Positions 15,110-21,151 of a DNA stretch of 23,039 nucleotides are shown here, piece after piece. The translations under genes and the position numbers were made by a program. The notes under the pieces are model-generated. The model was given only the letters and a program-made list of their open reading frames with translations. It was not told the origin of the DNA and ran no database searches. Each line of letters opens with the position of its first letter. The first letter of the stretch is position 1. This DNA is from an uncultured Treponema sp. (GTDB lineage Bacteria > Spirochaetota > Spirochaetia > Treponematales > Treponemataceae), in NCBI GenBank assembly GCA_937902445.1, contig CALELJ010000283.1:1-23039 (forward strand), written 5' to 3'.

Positions 15110-15889
15110 ATGAAAAAGATTATTACTTTGGCAGCAGCACTTATCGCTGCAACATCACTTTTTGCACAGACAAAAATCAAGGTAGGAGCAACTCCAGAGC
15201 CACACGCAGCTTTCCTTAACCTTATCAAGGAAGATCTTAAGGCAGACGGAATCGATCTCGTCGTAGTAGATTTCACAGACTACGTTATTCCAAACGAAGC
15301 TCTTGAATCTGGAGAAATCGATGCAAACTTCTTCCAGCACCTTCCATACCTTGAGTCATTCAACAAGGAAAGAGGATACCACCTTGTAAATGCAGGCGGA
15401 ATCCACGTTGAACCAATCGCACTTTACTCAAAGAAGGTAAAGTCACTGGCAGCTCTTGGCAAGAAGGCAACAGTTGCAATTCCAAACGATCCGACAAACG
15501 AAGGACGTGCGCTTCTCCTTCTCCAGGCAGCAGGACTCATCGAACTGGACAAGTCGGCTGGAATCACAGCTACAGTTCTTGACATCAAGAAGAACCCAAA
15601 GAAGCTTAAGTTCAAGGAAATTGAAGCTGCTTCTCTCCCACGTGTTCTTGCAGATGTTGATGCAGCAGTAATCAACGGAAACTATGCAATCCCAGCAGGT
15701 CTTTCTGCAACAAAGGACGGTCTTTTCGTAGAAGGTAAGGAATCTCCTTATGTAAACATCGTTGCAGTAAAGGAAGGCCGCCAGAACGATGCTGCAATCA
15801 AGGCACTTGTAAAGGCACTTCAGAGCCAGAAGATCAAGGATTACGTTGCAGGAAAGTATGCCAACGGCGAAGTTGTGACAGTATTCTAA
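15110..15889 (+). CDS. metQ: Methionine-binding protein of the MetNIQ transporter, non-lipoprotein type
   Basis: 259 residues. It belongs to the NlpA/MetQ family, with KVGATPEPHAAFL (24-36), VDFTDYVIPNEALESGEIDANFFQHLPYL (about 54-82) and VEPIALYSKKV (about 97-107). It captures methionine in the periplasm and delivers it to MetI. Residues 1-20 are a signal peptide (MKKIITLAAALIAATSLFAQ), but there is no lipobox cysteine, and I see no cysteine anywhere in the protein, so it should be a free periplasmic protein. The T. pallidum MetQ homologue Tp32 is described as a lipoprotein. Codon use is strongly biased, and AGAGAGGAA plus a perfect terminator suggest high expression. It lies 1.7 kb from metNI. 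Confidence 0.95.
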   Translation: MKKIITLAAALIAATSLFAQTKIKVGATPEPHAAFLNLIKEDLKADGIDLVVVDFTDYVIPNEALESGEIDANFFQHLPYLESFNKERGYHLVNAGGIHVEPIALYSKKVKSLAALGKKATVAIPNDPTNEGRALLLLQAAGLIELDKSAGITATVLDIKKNPKKLKFKEIEAASLPRVLADVDAAVINGNYAIPAGLSATKDGLFVEGKESPYVNIVAVKEGRQNDAAIKALVKALQSQKIKDYVAGKYANGEVVTVF

Positions 15890-15915
15890 TGTAAGACATA
15901 AACATTACTGATGGG

Positions 15916-15943
15916 CCGGCACTGATCCAGTGCCGGTTTTTTT
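15916..15943 (+). terminator. Intrinsic terminator of metQ
   Basis: A perfect 9-bp stem CCGGCACTG / CAGTGCCGG with an ATC loop, followed by seven Ts. Confidence 0.95.
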
Positions 15944-15951
15944 ATTATTCA

Positions 15952-15979
15952 GGACCCTTCGACTACGCTCAGGGATCCT
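15952..15979. repeat. REP-like palindrome, copy A
   Basis: A 28-bp unit with imperfect arms (GGACCCT and AGGGATCC, one bulge) around the core TTCGACTACGCTCA. It differs by one base from the unit at 22751-22778. The core also occurs in the hairpin loop of the element at 6109 and, reversed, at 22701. Confidence 0.75.
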
Positions 15980-15980
15980 C

Positions 15981-16121
15981 GGCGAAAGTGTTGTGATAGT
16001 GTGGTTGTAATGGACAAATGCTTTCGTGGAAGAAATCAAGATAGCCTTTACACGAATTGTTCTGACAATTCGTGGGGCGAAAGTGTTGTGATGATATGGT
16101 TGTAATGGACAAATGCTTTCG
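15981..16121. repeat. Pair of 46-bp direct repeats flanking a perfect hairpin
   Basis: Copies at 15981-16026 and 16076-16121 match at 43 of 46 positions. Each begins GGCGAAAG and ends CTTTCG, so each is itself bounded by a short inverted repeat (8 bp in copy 2, reading to 16123). Between them is a perfect 10-bp stem, CACGAATTGT/ACAATTCGTG with a 4-nt loop (16051-16074). The 287-nt gap between metQ and the DUF1846 gene is filled by the metQ terminator, the REP-like unit at 15952 and this block. No convincing gene lies in it. Confidence 0.85.
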
Positions 16122-16137
16122 CCCTTTCGCCCGTTCA

Positions 16138-16166
16138 TTGAAAAAAAATTTTCAAGGTGATAATAT
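16138..16166 (+). promoter_or_regulatory. Promoter for the DUF1846 gene
   Basis: TTGAAA (16138-16143), a 17-nt spacer and TAATAT (16161-16166) leave only 10 nt before the ATG, so the leader would be 3-5 nt at most. AAGGTG (16154-16159) is 17 nt from the ATG, lies upstream of the predicted transcript start, and cannot be a ribosome site. Confidence 0.5.
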
Positions 16167-16176
16167 TTAGTTCCGT

Positions 16177-17649
16177 ATGAAAAACGGATTTGACAACGAC
16201 AAGTATCTGAAGATTCAATCAGAACACATCAAGGAACGCATTTCAAAGTTTGGAGACAAACTTTATCTTGAATTCGGCGGCAAGCTTTTTGACGACTATC
16301 ATGCCAGCCGTGTCCTCCCGGGATTCCAGCCAGACAGCAAATTGAAGATGCTCATGCAGCTTGCGGACTGTGCGGAAATCGTAATCGTAATCAGCGCAGT
16401 AGACATTGAGAAGAACAAGGTCCGTGGTGACCTTGGCATCACCTACGACATGGATGTTCTCCGCCTCAGAAAGGAATTCCAGAATCGTGGTCTCATGGTT
16501 GGAAGCGTCTGCATCACACACTATTCAGGACAGACAGCGGCAGACATTTTCCGTGCAAAACTTGAGAAGATGAACATCAAGACTTATGTTCATTACACCA
16601 TCGAAGGCTATCCACACAATGTGGCGCTCATCGACAGCGATGAAGGTTACGGAAAGAACGATTACATCGAAACTACAAGGCCGCTGGTCGTAATTACGGC
16701 ACCAGGACCAGGAAGCGGAAAAATGGCAGTCTGCCTTAGTCAGCTTTATCAGGAAAACAAGCGTGGCGTAAAGGCAGGCTATGCAAAGTTTGAGACATTC
16801 CCTATCTGGAATCTTCCACTCAAGCATCCTGTCAACATGGCTTATGAAGCTGCAACCGCAGATCTTAAGGATGTGAACATGATCGATCCTTTCCATCTGG
16901 AAGCCTACGGTCAGACAACGGTAAACTATAACCGTGACATTGAAATCTATCCTGTATTGAATGCCATCTTTGAAGGCATCTACGGAGAGAATCCATACAA
17001 GAGCCCAACTGACATGGGCGTCAACATGGCAGGCTACTGCATCTATGATGACGAAGCATGTCGTGAGGCAAGCAACCAGGAAATCATCCGCCGCTACTAC
17101 ACTGCGACAAACCGTCTTGCGGAAGGAAAATGCGATGAATCGGAAGTAAGCACCATCGAGCTTTTGATGAAGCAGTCAAAGATTTCCACAAGCAACCGTC
17201 GCGTTACGGAAGAAGCAAAGATCCGCGGAATGCAGAACAATGTTCCGGCTGCTGCCATTGAACTTTCTGATGGAACAATCATCACATCGGAAACTTCAAG
17301 CCTCCTTGGTACAAGTGCCGCCCTCATCCTTAATGCCGCAAAGCATCTTGCAGGAATCGACCACAGCATAAAGCTTATTCCGGCTGAAATGATCGAGCCT
17401 ATCCAGAACATGAAGGTTGAATATCTCCGTGGAAAAAACCCAAGACTTCATACTGACGAAGTTCTTGTTGCCCTTGCAATGCTTTCAAAAACAGATGAGA
17501 ACTGCAAAAAGGCAATCGAAGTTCTTCCAAAATTTGAAGGTTGCCAGGTGCACACGACAGTAATGCTGAGCGAAGTTGACAGAAAGATTTTCAAGAAACT
17601 CGGCGTTGACGTTACATGTGAGCCTGTTCTTAAAAAGAGCACCATCTAG
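16177..17649 (+). CDS. DUF1846 / UPF0371 family protein
   Basis: 490 residues, full length for the family. The biochemical function is not established. Visible features are an N-terminal alpha/beta segment with LPGFQPDSKLKMLMQL (47-62) and IVIVISAVDIEKNKVRGDLG (68-87), and a P-loop-like stretch VVITAPGPGSGKMAV (171-185) that suggests nucleotide or phosphate binding. A long conserved middle part includes FPIWNLPLKHPVNMAYEAAT (about 208-227) and SPTDMGVNMAGY (about 273-284). The protein has no signal peptide or membrane segment and is probably cytoplasmic. It is monocistronic, between a repeat block upstream and a MITE-like element downstream. There is no Shine-Dalgarno site, and the promoter sits almost against the start codon. 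Confidence 0.93.
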   Translation: MKNGFDNDKYLKIQSEHIKERISKFGDKLYLEFGGKLFDDYHASRVLPGFQPDSKLKMLMQLADCAEIVIVISAVDIEKNKVRGDLGITYDMDVLRLRKEFQNRGLMVGSVCITHYSGQTAADIFRAKLEKMNIKTYVHYTIEGYPHNVALIDSDEGYGKNDYIETTRPLVVITAPGPGSGKMAVCLSQLYQENKRGVKAGYAKFETFPIWNLPLKHPVNMAYEAATADLKDVNMIDPFHLEAYGQTTVNYNRDIEIYPVLNAIFEGIYGENPYKSPTDMGVNMAGYCIYDDEACREASNQEIIRRYYTATNRLAEGKCDESEVSTIELLMKQSKISTSNRRVTEEAKIRGMQNNVPAAAIELSDGTIITSETSSLLGTSAALILNAAKHLAGIDHSIKLIPAEMIEPIQNMKVEYLRGKNPRLHTDEVLVALAMLSKTDENCKKAIEVLPKFEGCQVHTTVMLSEVDRKIFKKLGVDVTCEPVLKKSTI

Positions 17650-17673
17650 TTCCAGAAGGTCTGATAAGCAATC

Positions 17674-17760
17674 GGGCTGTCCAATAAGTAATTTTCCCAG
17701 GGTCATTGCATATGGCAACGTAGCGCTCAACCACCCTTAGATATACTTATTGGACAGCCT
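17674..17760. repeat. MITE-like palindromic element, copy 2
   Basis: An 87-bp element with perfect 16-bp inverted ends, GGCTGTCCAATAAGTA (17675-17690) and its complement (17744-17759). It shares CCAGGGTCATTGC and CGCTCAACCACCCT with copy 1 at 6109, but the middle has diverged and the TTCGACTA part of the core is lost. A run of seven Ts (17763-17769) follows, so it may terminate the DUF1846 transcript. No clear target-site duplication is seen. Confidence 0.8.
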
Positions 17761-17837
17761 CATTTTTTTAGAATCCCAGACTGCAGGCAGCACCAGGGAA
17801 GGCGGCCTACTTTCCCATGAAAACTGTAGGAATTTGT

Positions 17838-17866
17838 TTGAAAAAGCTCAATTTATTGATTATCTT
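17838..17866 (+). promoter_or_regulatory. Leaderless promoter for the DUF3737 - C-S lyase - rrf2 - ZIP operon
   Basis: TTGAAA (17838-17843), a 17-nt spacer and TATCTT (17861-17866) end exactly 7 nt before the ATG at 17874. No ribosome site lies between. An operator for the operon's own Rrf2 protein might be expected near here, but no convincing palindrome is visible over the promoter. Confidence 0.6.
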
Positions 17867-17873
17867 TATATGT

Positions 17874-18755
17874 ATGAAAGAAATTACCCAGCAGATTCTT
17901 ACCGGGGAGAGAGCCCTTTTTGATACCCACGACGCAAAAATTTCTTATTGCACTTTTGAGAATGGAGAATCTCCGTTGAAGGAAAGTTCAAATCTGGAAG
18001 TTGATAATTGTCTTTTCAAATGGAAATATCCTTTCTGGTATACGAACAATATAAAGGTCACCAATTCAGCGCTTTTTGACATGGCCCGTGCTGGAATCTG
18101 GTATGTAAAGGATTTTACAATGGAGAACACGGTGGTTGAGGCTCCAAAAAATTTCCGTCGGGTTGATGGCCTTGTCTTGAAAAACGTGAACATTCCAAAT
18201 GCGGAGGAAACCTTGTGGAACTGCAGGAATGTGAAGATGAATAATGTTGCTGCCCGCGGCGATTACTTTGCAATGAATTCCACCGACATGGAAATCGACG
18301 GTCTCGTTCTAGACGGAAACTACAGTTTTGACGGTGGCCGCAATATCGTCGTCCGCAACTCAAAGCTTCTCAGCAAGGACGCTTTCTGGAACGCAGACAA
18401 CATCACTGTCTACGATTCCTTCATCAGCGGTGAATATCTCGGATGGAATTCAAAGAACATCACGCTGATAAACTGCACGATAGAAAGCCTTCAGGGCATG
18501 TGCTACATCGACAATCTTACGATGAAAAACTGCCGTCTCATAAACACAACACTTGCTTTTGAATATTCCCAGTGCGATGTTGAGATTGCAGGAAAAGTTG
18601 AAAGTGTCTTCAATCCGAAAGGCGGAACCATAAAAGCCGATACCATCGGGGAGCTTATAATGGACGGCCGCCGTGTGAAAATAGACCAGACGAAAATCGA
18701 CTGCGGAAACATTGAAAAAGAATTCGACCGTGCCGAATGGGAACGCCCGAAATGA
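17874..18755 (+). CDS. DUF3737 family protein, predicted right-handed beta-helix
   Basis: 293 residues. From about residue 20 onward the protein is built of short repeating rungs of about 20 residues of the type N-(I/M/V)-x-(V/M)-x-(N/D)-(S/C/T)-x-(F/L) (for example NLEVDNCLF, NIKVTNSALF, NVKMNNVAAR, NIVVRNSKLL, NITVYDSFIS, NITLINCTIE, NLTMKNCRLI). This is the pattern of a parallel beta-helix, with many aromatic and Asn residues on the turns. No signal peptide is present, so it is probably cytoplasmic. Function is unknown; beta-helices often bind or process carbohydrate, but no catalytic motif is visible. The frame opens to an ATG at 17817, which lies upstream of the promoter and is rejected. 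The stop overlaps the lyase start, so the gene belongs to the lyase operon. Confidence 0.85.
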   Translation: MKEITQQILTGERALFDTHDAKISYCTFENGESPLKESSNLEVDNCLFKWKYPFWYTNNIKVTNSALFDMARAGIWYVKDFTMENTVVEAPKNFRRVDGLVLKNVNIPNAEETLWNCRNVKMNNVAARGDYFAMNSTDMEIDGLVLDGNYSFDGGRNIVVRNSKLLSKDAFWNADNITVYDSFISGEYLGWNSKNITLINCTIESLQGMCYIDNLTMKNCRLINTTLAFEYSQCDVEIAGKVESVFNPKGGTIKADTIGELIMDGRRVKIDQTKIDCGNIEKEFDRAEWERPK

Positions 18756-19924
18756 AATACGACTTTGACAAGATGACCGACAGGTTTGGTTCCCAATCAT
18801 ACAAATGGGACGTTGGAAAAAATGAACTGCCAATGTGGGTTGCCGACATGGACTTCGAGACGGCTCCGGAAATTCGTGAGGCCCTGGCAAAAAGGGTGGA
18901 CCACGGAATTTTTGGATACAACGTTGTTCCGGATGAATGGTATGATGCATACATCAGCTGGTGGGACCGTCGTCATCATACGGCATTCAACAGGGACTGG
19001 ATCATGTTCTGCACTGGTGTTGTTCCGGCAATTTCAAGCATGGTACGAAAGCTGACAACTGTTGGCGAGAATGTCCTGATACAGACTCCGGTCTACAATA
19101 TTTTTTTCAATTCCATCGTAAACAACGGACGCAATGTTCTTGAAAGTCCGCTTGTTTATGAGAGTGGCGAATACCACATAGACTTTGATGATCTTGAAAA
19201 GAAACTTGCGGATCCTCAGACAAGATTGATGATTCTGTGCAATCCCCATAATCCCGTCGGAAAAATATGGACAAGGGAAGAACTTGCAAGAATCGGTGAA
19301 CTTTGTGATACATACCATGTAACTGTAATCAGCGATGAGATTCATTGTGATCTTACGGATCCTGGATTTGATTATGTTCCGTTCATATCGGCCAGTGAAA
19401 AATGTGCGCGCCTTTGTGCAGCCTGTGTCGCACCTACAAAGACTTTCAGCATTCCAGGAATCCAGACTGCGGCCATAGTTGTACCGGATCCGTTTTTGCG
19501 CCATAAGGTCTGGCGCGGAATAAATACTGATGAAGTTGCAGAGCCAAACAATTTTGCAACCGTGGCCGCTGTTGCCGCATTTACGGAAGGTGAGGCCTGG
19601 CTTGAAGAACTGAGGGCCTATCTTGCGGAAAACAAAAAGCTTGTCCGCGAATTCATCGGCTGTAATGTTCCGCAGATAAAGGTCGTACCTTCAAAGGCAA
19701 CATATCTTCTGTGGCTTGACTGCAGCGGAATTACCGATGATGCCGAGGTGCTTGTAAATTTCATCAGGAAAACTACAGGACTTTTTCTGACGGAAGGAAT
19801 TGAATACGGAGTGCCTGGAAAAAAATTCATCAGGATGAATGTTGCCTGTCCGAGAGCCAGGGTGGAAGACGGAATGAACCGTTTGAAAAATGCAATTGAA
19901 AAATATGGAGAGAGTAGATGTTAG
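18752..19924 (+). CDS. PLP-dependent C-S lyase (MalY/PatB/cystalysin family)
   Basis: 390 residues, the same length as E. coli MalY. It is a fold-type I aminotransferase-like enzyme: VADMDF (30-35), NPHNPVGKIW (164-173), SDEIHCDL (194-201) and APTKTFSIPGIQ (227-238) with Lys230 as the PLP-binding lysine. The family cleaves C-S bonds (cystathionine to homocysteine, or cysteine to H2S, pyruvate and ammonia). In T. denticola the relative cystalysin releases H2S and lyses red cells. Which reaction dominates here cannot be read. I chose the ATG at 18752, which overlaps the DUF3737 stop (ATGA) and has GGGA about 10 nt upstream; 18737 adds five residues and is possible. The 3' end overlaps the rrf2 start. 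Confidence 0.94.
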   Translation: MKYDFDKMTDRFGSQSYKWDVGKNELPMWVADMDFETAPEIREALAKRVDHGIFGYNVVPDEWYDAYISWWDRRHHTAFNRDWIMFCTGVVPAISSMVRKLTTVGENVLIQTPVYNIFFNSIVNNGRNVLESPLVYESGEYHIDFDDLEKKLADPQTRLMILCNPHNPVGKIWTREELARIGELCDTYHVTVISDEIHCDLTDPGFDYVPFISASEKCARLCAACVAPTKTFSIPGIQTAAIVVPDPFLRHKVWRGINTDEVAEPNNFATVAAVAAFTEGEAWLEELRAYLAENKKLVREFIGCNVPQIKVVPSKATYLLWLDCSGITDDAEVLVNFIRKTTGLFLTEGIEYGVPGKKFIRMNVACPRARVEDGMNRLKNAIEKYGESRC

Positions 19925-20328
19925 TTTCAACACGCGGAAGATATGCAATCAGAATCATGCTTGAACTCAGCTCGCGAAAGGAAGGCGAAAGGGTTTCACT
20001 TGCGGAGCTTTCCGAAAAGCAGGAAGTCTCATTGAAATATGCCGAAGCAATAGTTTCAGCTCTTGTGAAGGCAGGACTTCTTGATGGTCAGCGCGGAAAA
20101 TCCGGCGGCTACAGGCTTTTGAAAAACGCATCGGAGATAAAGGTTGGAGATGTGCTGAAGCTTACGGAAGAATCCCTCGCTCCTGTCAGCTGCCTTGACT
20201 GTACTCCAAACGAATGTCCCAAGGCATCAAGGTGCAAGACCCTTCCGATGTGGACAAAACTGAACTCCCTGATTTCGGATTATCTTTTCAGCATAAGCAT
20301 AGAGGACCTGAGCAAAGGAAAGGTTTAG
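19918..20328 (+). CDS. Rrf2-family transcription regulator with a cysteine cluster
   Basis: 136 residues. The N-terminal winged helix-turn-helix is typical of Rrf2 proteins: STRGRYAIRIMLEL (4-17), VSLAELSEKQEVSLKYAEAI (26-45) and GQRGKSGGYRL (57-67, the wing). The C-terminal part has Cys92, Cys95, Cys100 and Cys106, close to the IscR arrangement (92, 98, 104 plus His107), so it may bind an Fe-S cluster and sense iron, oxygen or sulfur state. IscR uses three Cys and one His; the four-cysteine set here differs. The start overlaps the lyase stop by 7 nt, with GAGAG 4 nt upstream, so it is translationally coupled. It probably regulates its own operon, with the lyase and ZIP genes as targets; this is inferred from position. 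Confidence 0.93.
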   Translation: MLVSTRGRYAIRIMLELSSRKEGERVSLAELSEKQEVSLKYAEAIVSALVKAGLLDGQRGKSGGYRLLKNASEIKVGDVLKLTEESLAPVSCLDCTPNECPKASRCKTLPMWTKLNSLISDYLFSISIEDLSKGKV

Positions 20329-20333
20329 TGCAT

Positions 20334-21119
20334 ATGAACATTTCACCGGTTACATTCATTGGAATTTGCATTCCTTTTTTGGGAACGGTTTTGGGTTCCG
20401 GGTGCGTTTATCTTTTTAAATCATTCAGCGAGAAGACAGGAAAAATTCTTTCTGGCTTTGCGGCAGGAGTCATGATTGCGGCAAGTGTATGGTCGCTTCT
20501 GATTCCCGCAATGGAGCAGTCAGAAAATCTGGGCCGTTTTGCTTTTGTTCCGGCTGTAGCTGGATTTCTAATTGGCATAGGTTTTCTTCTTTTGATAGAC
20601 GGAATCGTACCTCACCTTCATGTCAACAGCGACAGGCCTGAGGGTGTAAAATCAAGCCTTTCAAAACATGCCATGATGCTGCTTGCTGTAACGATACACA
20701 ATTTTCCCGAGGGAATGGCGGTAGGTGTAGTTCTTGCTGCAATGAACACGGCACAGTCCACCGTGACAGTCGGGGCGGCCCTTGCTCTTGCCATCGGTAT
20801 TGCCGTGCAGAATTTCCCGGAAGGAGCGATTCTTTCAATTCCCCTTTTCAGTGGCGGAATGAAAAAAAGAAGGGCATTTTTGCTTGGTGCCCTGTCGGGA
20901 ATCGTCGAGCCAATAGGAACACTCCTCGTGCTTCTTCTGGCAAATTTCTTCGTGCCCATACTTCCATATTTTCTAAGTTTTGCAGCCGGTGCCATGCTCT
21001 ATGTAGTTGTTGAAGAACTTGTTCCGGAAATGGCTGAAGGAGAACATTCCAACACAGGTGTCATCGCTTTTGCCCTTGGTTTCAGTTTGATGCTGGTTCT
21101 GGATGTGGCATTGGGCTGA
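20334..21119 (+). CDS. ZIP-family divalent metal transporter
   Basis: 261 residues with about eight hydrophobic segments. The two metal-site helices are clear: HNFPEG (122-127) and QNFPEG (159-164), the standard pair in bacterial ZIP proteins. A short His-containing loop (IVPHLHVNSD, 91-100) lies between segments three and four. It should import Zn, Fe or Mn across the inner membrane; the metal cannot be predicted. The frame opens upstream to 20214 inside rrf2, but the ATG at 20334 gives the normal N-terminus and lies 5 nt after the rrf2 stop, with AAAGG about 10 nt upstream. It is the last gene of the operon. Control by the cysteine-rich Rrf2 protein would tie metal uptake to redox or sulfur status. 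Confidence 0.93.
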   Translation: MNISPVTFIGICIPFLGTVLGSGCVYLFKSFSEKTGKILSGFAAGVMIAASVWSLLIPAMEQSENLGRFAFVPAVAGFLIGIGFLLLIDGIVPHLHVNSDRPEGVKSSLSKHAMMLLAVTIHNFPEGMAVGVVLAAMNTAQSTVTVGAALALAIGIAVQNFPEGAILSIPLFSGGMKKRRAFLLGALSGIVEPIGTLLVLLLANFFVPILPYFLSFAAGAMLYVVVEELVPEMAEGEHSNTGVIAFALGFSLMLVLDVALG

Positions 21120-21129
21120 GTGATTTCAA

Positions 21130-21146
21130 GGAGCGAGTTTTGCTCC
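21130..21146. terminator. Weak hairpin between the ZIP and decarboxylase genes
   Basis: GGAGC/GCTCC with a 7-nt loop in the 32-nt gap between convergent stop codons. The T content downstream is modest on both strands, so terminator function is uncertain. Confidence 0.35.
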
Positions 21147-21151
21147 CTGGT

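Noticed and set aside
15981..16121. Possible CRISPR
   Set aside because: Only two repeats of 46 bp, spaced by 49 nt that form a perfect hairpin, and no cas genes nearby.
15905..16138. Minus-strand open frame of 77 codons over the repeat block
   Set aside because: It is open because the two 46-bp repeats and the REP-like unit lack stops in that frame. The peptide is internally repetitive for that reason and there is no ribosome site.
17817..17873. Longer start for the DUF3737 gene at 17817
   Set aside because: The added segment carries the TTGAAA/TATCTT promoter and looks like accidental hydrophobic coding; the normal N-terminus is at 17874.
20214..20333. ZIP gene starting inside rrf2 at 20214
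   Set aside because: The extra 40 residues are polar and come from rrf2 read in another frame; 20334 gives the usual first membrane segment.
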